Assembly (NCBI GenBank): GCA_945910005.1
Contig: OX246747.1
Span: 37,675,530 to 37,739,529, forward strand
DNA length: 64,000 nt
Source of the DNA: Isoperla grammatica
Taxonomy: Eukaryota > Arthropoda > Insecta > Plecoptera > Perlodidae
Reading direction: 5' to 3'
Shown one piece after another: positions 56,961 to 64,000 of this stretch. The notes beneath the pieces are model-generated. The model saw only the letters and a program-made list of their open reading frames with translations. It searched no databases and had not been told where the DNA came from. Both the position numbers and the translations under genes were made by a program. Positions within the stretch are counted from its first letter, which is position 1. Each line of letters opens with the position of its first letter.

Positions 56961-58934
56961 CCAATTACGTCGGCTTCTCGCTCCCTCTTTCAAAGGCGGT
57001 GGTTAAAAATACTTGCTAGTGTTGTCGGTAAATGGAAATTAACTCGCGGTAAATAAGCTGAGTAAATAACACCGTGTTTTGAGTTGGTCGGATTATCGCA
57101 GGTTTCGTGTCGAAGTTATTACTACACCAAGCAGCGGTTCGTCGGCGGGTTTACGTAAAGGGGAAGTGTTGAAGGGGGGGGGGGGGGGGGGGGAGGGGGC
57201 GTGAACATTTTTACTCTCGTTTGAAAATAGTGAAAACAGTTCATTTTATATCCTTGAGAAAAAAGGGAAATGATATTGAAACGGCAAACGAGACTGGCTA
57301 TAGAAGGAATCGGGAACTATTCAATCGATAAAATAAACATAAACATGTTGAAGTATATACATGCTACTTGAAAAATGTACGTAGCAAAATAAGGGTGTGA
57401 TCAATTCTTGTTTGCAACTAATAACACCTACATAAAAACGCAACTCGTTCGGATAAAGGGTAGAATACGTCCAGAATAGCTCTGCCAGTCGTACTGGCAG
57501 ATGATATAATAGACCGATTTATATAAAAAGTTGTTAATTGTGACGTCAAAGAAATAAAATCATCGTGAAATATCTAATATAACAAAAATACTAATTAAAA
57601 CATTTAAAAAAAAAAAAATCGAAAACCCGGCACCGCCACCAAAATCTAAGAACTTTGAAATATTAACTCAGCAGTGCAGCAAACAACTTATTTTAGTTGT
57701 GTAATAACATTCTAAGTTCTTTGCATTGAATTATAAAATGTGAATCGTGAAAAAAATATCTCGTATAATCTTAAAAATCCGTTTTAGTTCGCGATTAGTT
57801 GTTTCAGTAACCAAGGTTACACAAACTCCCACTAGATCGCACGCGTGTCGAAACTGTGACGTCATACCAGGCGATAGATAGTCAGGTCAGAGTGAGACAA
57901 TCAAAACACGCTCGTAAATGTGGTCGTATTTCATCGGGACAGTTCGACTGCGGCGATGACGTCACAGACGCGATCGTTCGATTTATCGTCTCGAAAGTCG
58001 TCGACGTCGAGTGTTCTGACCGAGCGGTCGCGACCGATCGCATGGAACTAAGATCACAGACCCTCAGCGGTGGAAGAATCCATTTTGATTTGGAATATCA
58101 TACGGTATCGGTAAATGGGTAAATGGGTTAAACATCTTTCTACCATTTACATTTTTGTAAAATCTTTTAAACCAACGGTACAACAATAACATTTACCTCG
58201 AACATTTGAATTTATTGCACTTATTCCGGGGTTCGTACAGCTATAAGATTTCTTTTCAATATAAAAGTGATAAAGCAAATCGACTTGTTAGCGATATGTG
58301 ATGAATTTCATCAGACTGAAACGTCACATCAGCTAACTGTTTGGAGTACATCGCAATAAATAATAAATAAACTCTTGCTAAATTGGCTTCTTCCGGTAAC
58401 ATTCGCTCGTATATTTTCACAAACTTATTCCCAGCCTCGCTTCTTGCTATCGATTGATCACCCAATGATGACGTATATTCTATCGATCAGAATGGCATCC
58501 ATTCCTCGCAGCGACTCTAGCCCTCTTAATATTGTGTTTACGCCACGGAGCAAAGCCAGTCAATGCGCCGCCATGATTAATGAGGGTCGTGGGAGGGGAG
58601 GGGCCTAATAACGCGACGAAAACTCACTGAAAAAACTCGTTAGCATCTGTCAAAAGACTTTTACGCTACAAAATGGTTTTTCTGAATAGAATCTACTGAC
58701 GTTTAAAGTTTCCTTGACAACAGGACTATAAGCCAAGTGCCGAGCCTTGTCTTACTGCAGCAAAACGCTCAACGATAAAAAATATATAAGTATAAAACAA
58801 AATAGCGACTAGAAAATGACACCTCTTTCATGAAATGTATCTTTCTATTTTGTTTCGATCAAACCATAAAACATTCAAGACAATGATTTATCATCCAATT
58901 TATAGTTAATTAATGTCTGCATCCTTTCTTTCAC
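56961..58934. other. Unassigned DNA with a CpG-rich patch
   Basis: Poly-G at 57176-57194; 57850-58060 is CpG-rich (GCGATGACGTCACAGACGCG) with an 88-codon frame of unknown meaning. Confidence 0.35.
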
Positions 58935-59087
58935 TAAGACCTGGTCTTACAATCTCCTAATAGAAAAGTTATTTGCAACAGTTTAGCTATTTGGAGGATT
59001 TCAAGAGTTTTGATTGGTGGTTGCCATGGAGACAACAAGCTATCCGACGAATAAGAAGTTATTGGGACATTGTAAGACTGGACCTAA
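58935..59087 (+). mobile_element. GGTCTTACAATCTCC MITE
   Basis: Full copy, AAGACCTGGTCTTACAATCT to TGTAAGACTGGACCTAA. Confidence 0.85.
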
Positions 59088-59318
59088 CTGTTATATATAC
59101 ATGCCCTAATTTCACTACTCTCATTCTTACCAAATAGCCGTGTTCAGTATAGAACCAAATACCAAATTGATTTTAAACTTCTTTAGTTTCAGCCCTCCTG
59201 CCTAAAGTAGGTCCATAAGGGTTAACTTACGACCTTGGGTTAGATATATAGACATTTCTAACAGAGCGGTCGTCATAATGAATTATGTACACTCTGCTAG
59301 AATACAGATATTTTAAGT

Positions 59319-59493
59319 TTGACATAGTTTGAAACTCCACCGCCTAGTTATGTGACCCTTGTCCGGCATAACAAATATGGCTGATTATAAATAATATAAT
59401 ATGAAATGAATAAATATGTGATTGTTTGGTGGTTACGGGGGTGAGGGGTGGTCATATAGCGATAGAGGGGAGCAGCAGGGGAGCGTCAAACTA
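59319..59493. repeat. Dispersed repeat ending GTTTGACATAGTTTGAA, inverted copy
   Basis: GTTTGACATAGTTTGAAACT at the left, AGCGTCAAAC at the right, ATTATAAATAATATAATATG inside. Confidence 0.6.
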
Positions 59494-61774
59494 AAAAAAT
59501 CTCTAGTCTATGCGGGAGATTGTCTTGAGAAATGTGTGAAAGGACGCCAGAAGATAATGAACTGAATTCATTATACGACTAGTATCGTTGGGTCTTTAGA
59601 TATAGGATAGTACGGACAAATGAATGGCAAGAAGGTATTCTAAAGCCAACAACCTGCTTTAATTCAAGACAGTCAATTTGCTTAAATAGTCAACAACTTT
59701 TTTATTAGAAATTAAACATCCTATTCCGTCAGCCGTCAAGTTTCCAGAGTGTGAATATTAAAACCCCGACTTCTCACTCTCGACACGAACTACGCAACAT
59801 TTCTCTCCTCAACAAGAATATTAAAGTCAACAAACGAGAATATATTAAGTCATAACAATCCACATAAAACCGCGGCACAATCTCGCCGAAAAGAAAGACA
59901 ACCACATAATAAAAAGTAAACGTCTTCATCTTCCATTTGCAACTCTTAAATAAACCCCCCCTTAATACTCAACCCCCCCCCCCCATCCTCCCGCCCCCCC
60001 CCCCCCCCCCGCACACGAACGACATCAAAATACCGCAGTAATTTCACCGTCCATAGTTCACTTTACGACGCGAATACTAATTCGGAATAGAACGATTTGT
60101 CCTACGCCGCGTATAAGCCGCTCACCGCCTTGTGTTGTGGGCGTGGCTGACTGACGGGTGCACAACAAAGGCGGTGAGAGCCGAGGACGGCGGCGAGTAA
60201 CGAAGGCTGTGCAAGAATGTCGTTAGGGACGCCGACGAACGAATGGTCGTCATTATGCCACGAGACGACGACCGAACATTGAGTTAACGACAACTCGACG
60301 ACGACGGAGAGACGAGAATGAAGACTGAGACGCGGCAGAGTGGTTTTTGAGTAAACTTGCGATTTAACGAGACCCCTTCTTCCTACACCCCCCCCCCCCC
60401 TTCTACCCCCGTCGTGTGAACGTACAACAAATTGGAAAATGTAGAATGGAAGATGTTTATTCATCCAACTGTTTTGAGTAGAGGGTCGTTTTTGTTCTAA
60501 AAGGGTTGCATATTCTTTAACATGTCTGGAAAGAAGGTGACACTTCAACTGACATTCTGTCAAGTATATAAGCGACACATAACCTGTTGTGTCGTGCCAG
60601 CTGTCTATCAATCTATATACGATGATACATTTTTTACCATTACAATGTTACTTTTGAATGTATAATTACTCTTAAGTGTCAGTTTTAATTTAGGTCTATA
60701 TTATAAACATATCTCATTAGTAAACATACCAACTATTTAATTACAAATCTAATTTTATCTTGGTTTAGTCTTATGTTAGAACCAGGATTTATAACTAAGC
60801 ATATTACCAACAATGTTACTACACAATCTGTAAAGAGTGTAATACCACCGTAGGTACTATTATAAATCCATGGTAATACACTCAAGATTGTACTACAATA
60901 AAGATTAATATATTCATTTCATTAACCCGTGAAGTTACCTATGTAGTATTAAATATCATTGTTCATCCTAATAATTTATTTTAAATGTTATTACCTTTTA
61001 ATTAAACCAATCATATTGTCACTTAAACGTTCCCTTCTCCTCCCTTTAAATCTAATTGCACCTCTTCCTTGTCTTACTCCACAATCTCCTTAACTCTTCT
61101 CACAATAACTTTCCTCAATCTCCTAACGGTTCACTACCTACGTCGATTAAACATCCAAATAATAAAATAATATAATCAGATCAAAAACTTACATTCGAAA
61201 AAATGGTTTTAACTTCCATAAAACGAAATATGGCAAAGAAATGTAAAAAATTGTTGCTCTATAGACAGAAACATCATAAATGACGCGATATAGATGACAT
61301 AGATACGCGTAGGAATCTTTATACGGTGCTGAATCCCCGTTGGGATTTCATTCCATCAAACCCTTGACTCCTTGAGCATAACATTCACCAATCTTGTTTG
61401 CATAAAATAACAATATAAAATGGGTTTTAACTTTCAAAGAATACGCTACACATCTTGAATAATGCGAAAGTAATATTGTAAAAGGAAATACTTTTGTTTT
61501 TAATAAATGGCTCTTAAAATGTAAAACTGATTTAAAAAAAGATGCATTAAAAATACGACCGTGCGTTTCAGAAGTATTTTAATATTTTTCAAGCTATAAT
61601 AAACGAGAGACAGAGAGAGAGGCATAAAAGAGAAATACTCTTGGTCCTAGTATTCCATGCAAACTTCAACTCTCATTTTTTATGCGTCCCTGTTATTTAC
61701 ATCTATTAATCATATTTCATATAATGCAGTATATTTCCTTCATCACAAGGTAGACAAACACAGAGCTTCCAGGC
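59494..61774. other. Unassigned DNA with poly-C runs and a GC-rich patch
   Basis: C-runs at 59980-60010 and 60390; 60100-60320 is GC-rich with a CTCACCGCCTTGTGTTGTG hairpin. No gene proven. Confidence 0.35.
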
Positions 61775-61860
61775 ATTTACTGTAGATGGAATTAAGGTCC
61801 GTAAGACCTTTACTTCCACCCAACCCTTACATCATATAACTATACATCTGAGGCTACATT
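61775..61860 (-). mobile_element. LINE 3'-end fragment
   Basis: It contains AATTAAGGTCCGTAAGACC and TTCCACCCAACCCTTACATC in the same order as the LINE 3' UTR at 43150-43215, diverged. Confidence 0.5.
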
Positions 61861-61869
61861 TTTATTTGT

Positions 61870-61988
61870 ACTTAAACCAGAGAGAGCGACGGAGAGGGAG
61901 AGAGAGGGGGAGTGAGAAAGAGACAGAGAGAATCAGAGAGAGATAAAGAGCAAGAGAGCTAGACTGAGAAAGAGACAGAGAAAGATAC

Positions 61989-62021
<33 letters not shown>

Positions 62022-62092
62022 GACTGAGAAAGAGACAGAGAGAGTAAGAGAGAGAGAGAGAGACAGAGACTGAGTAAAAGACAGAGAAAGAT
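61870..62092. repeat. GA-rich microsatellite
   Basis: Imperfect AGAGAG/AGAAAG/AGACAG units. Confidence 0.95.
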
Positions 62093-62854
62093 ACCCACTG
62101 AAAGCAAGGGTATACACTTTATAGAGGGAAGATTTATCACCGTCGAGTTTCTTATCTTCGATTGGAAAGTTCGACCAATCGAAATCCCATGGAAGCGATA
62201 TCCGCGAGATAGGACCCCTCCCTCGTTGTATTCTTCACGCACGGCCGCCTGGAAGATAACGCGCAGACCGCTCAAGTGCTTTGGAACGCGAGGGTATAAC
62301 CGACCACTCAAGTGCTCTGGAGTATAACTAGGTCGACCGGAAACAACAACCGGAAGTAGCCAAGCGAGAGGCCACGCGTGCACGGAGACACCGTAGTCGA
62401 CCTGACACGATGACGGATTGAAATCGACTAGGAAATAATCGATTTTAAGGTCGATTGTTATTTTCCTATAAGATGAACGATAAGTGGTGATGTGGAAAAT
62501 GGAGGGGAGTGAATTTAACGAGAGAACGGGCTGGTATTCGGTGACGGAAATCAATGTAGATCGCAGCTCTAGAAGTATAAAGATCGCTGATGTAAGAGTG
62601 ACTCATATTATGTAATCATAAGCGTTAGTCCTACCACCTTGTTATAGCTTATAATTTGGCCATTTATATATATTGATGAATATATAAACCTAGTTTACAA
62701 ATATATTTTACTCTATGAAAAAAATTGTTTCATATTTTCCGATCCGTACCACTAGAAACTTCTCTTATTTTAACATACTTTCCTTAAAAATGTAATAAAG
62801 ACAACTATTATAATTTCAGGAATTTGTTTTTTAACCCTAAACTGAACAATATTC

Positions 62855-63006
62855 AAGGGCCGGTCTTACAATCTAGTAATATCAGGGAAGATAATTGTAG
62901 CAATTAAGCTATTGGGAGGATTTCAAGTTTTGATTGGTCGTTGCCATGGAGACAACAAGCTATTCGACGAATATGTAGTTATTGGGACATTGTAAGACTG
63001 GACCTT
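62855..63006 (+). mobile_element. GGTCTTACAATCTCC MITE
   Basis: Full copy, AAGGGCCGGTCTTACAATCT to GTAAGACTGGACCTT. Confidence 0.85.
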
Positions 63007-63460
63007 ACATACATTCCAAATTCTAAATAATCTAAACAGGCAAGCATTTACCAATCAAGTTTCAAACCAACCAATAACTACAAATGTTGTTCTATACCCG
63101 ATGCAAACGTGCAGTTAGGTCAAAGTTCATGACCACATCCTCATTACCCGCACATAAGCTCCCAACGAACTCCTCATTCATTCACAAAACGTTGATTACA
63201 AACCATCGATTACCAATAAACGATTGACCTGTCATAATGTTAAACCCCCTAGGCTGATAATCCAGCTTTGCGCTGATTGGCCGAGGCCAAGCGTGACGTA
63301 ATTACTAATCACAACTGTTTAATTGACTGTGCACAATAGTGATTGTTGTTAGCTTTGAGGTAAATCATCATGTAATTATACATGAGTAAATATAGTGTAC
63401 GTTGTTAGTGTACGAAAGCAAAGAGAGTTGTTGCCAACTCGTGTGAAAACTGAGTGAGAG

Positions 63461-63752
63461 TATAGAGAACTTGCAACTGACGTCACAGCCGAACTACAAC
63501 AATGTAACAAATGAATCGAACTGATGGACAAACAACGAACTGTCAAAATAATAAAATTGCAACATTATGAAGAAAACGAGGTATGGCGATAGTAACTGTT
63601 CACCAGTTAAAACGTTTAATGATGGGCTACCAAGTTGAAAAAGTTTTGGATAATTCTTGTTTGTTTTGAAGATTTGTTTTCAAAATCAGAATATTTTATT
63701 GTTTGACTGATTGTTGTTTGTCCATCGATTCATTTAATTTGTTTCATTGTTT
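63461..63752. mobile_element. Foldback MITE, diverged right end
   Basis: TATAGAGAACTTGCAACTGA at the left, then CAACAATGTAACAAATGAAT; the inner palindrome is present but the right terminus is degenerate. Confidence 0.7.
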
Positions 63753-63769
63753 GGAGAGCGTGTTCAAAT

Positions 63770-64000
63770 TAATTAAATAGTTCCTGTAGTGCTACCTTAT
63801 CGTGGTGGGCAGGTTTGTGTATTTAGCTAATCCCGCGACCTATGCCGGCGGAAGCGTATGCTTCTGGTAGGGCCACCCTAACCGGACAGGTAGAGGTGGA
63901 GAAGCCAGATGAAATACACTCCACGTTCTCACCGTTCCCTTTTCCTCTTCGTTACGTCTTACTTGTTCCTTTTTTTCGGGCCTCACATAGTCATAGTTGT
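63770..64000 (+). mobile_element. Possible 5' leader of a non-LTR retrotransposon running off the window
   Basis: ACCTTATCGTGGTGGGCAGG, then GCCGGCGGAAGCGTATGC, CTGGTAGGGCCACCC and AACCGGACAGGT resembles, from memory, the conserved leader of invertebrate LINEs. No ORF is reached before the window ends. Confidence 0.35.

Noticed and set aside
57856..58122. 88-codon plus-strand ORF in a CpG-rich patch
   Set aside because: Protein-like in part, but no splice signals or family; left unassigned.
60102..60611. 169-codon minus-strand ORF
   Set aside because: Crosses a poly-C run (Gly-rich) and shows no domain; I cannot support it as a gene.
61862..62554. 230-codon minus-strand ORF
   Set aside because: Its second half is Ser/Leu from the GA microsatellite and the rest has no recognisable domain.

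Overview
The window looks like AT-rich, intron-containing animal DNA. The signs are exons with consensus splice sites, an NMDA-type glutamate receptor exon, a non-LTR retrotransposon, tRNA-derived SINEs and a dense population of short inverted-repeat transposons. The receptor's residues look protostome-like, and the repeat landscape (CCTAGG-rich palindromes, long poly-G/poly-C runs) suggests a marine invertebrate, perhaps a lophotrochozoan; the species is not determinable. An assembly gap (Ns) lies at 609-808.

Layout. 1-4290: short tandem repeats, SINE remnants and a 179-bp satellite. 4295-6390 (minus strand): one large exon of a GluN2-like NMDA receptor subunit, with both splice sites visible and a roughly 495-residue disordered insertion in the amino-terminal domain. 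7226-9199: about 60 copies of a 33-bp repeat, open as an 11-residue protein repeat whose variants are mostly silent in one frame, ending on a perfect GTAAGT donor. 10.4-31.8 kb: transposon-rich intergenic or intronic DNA with many MITE families, some nested, and a Harbinger-like element carrying a broken MADF domain. 32207-33575: a probable coding exon whose splice-donor region has been amplified into a roughly 185-bp satellite, itself split by a TTAA-flanked foldback element. 33.6-43.1 kb: more MITEs, a LINE 3' fragment and a long GA microsatellite. 43136 to about 47960 (minus): an apparently intact two-ORF LINE (ORF1p plus endonuclease/reverse transcriptase). 48-64 kb: MITEs, a second MADF-bearing Harbinger-like element, poly-G/C tracts, and a possible LINE 5' leader at the right edge.

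Only three pieces look like host coding sequence: the GluN2 exon, the short exon at 32.2 kb and, less surely, the 11-residue repeat array. Nearly everything else I can explain is mobile DNA. The LINE may supply the machinery for at least one SINE family that shares its 3' tail. The MITEs would depend on hAT, Harbinger and unidentified transposases encoded elsewhere. Coordinates of repeat copies were set by eye and may be off by several bases.
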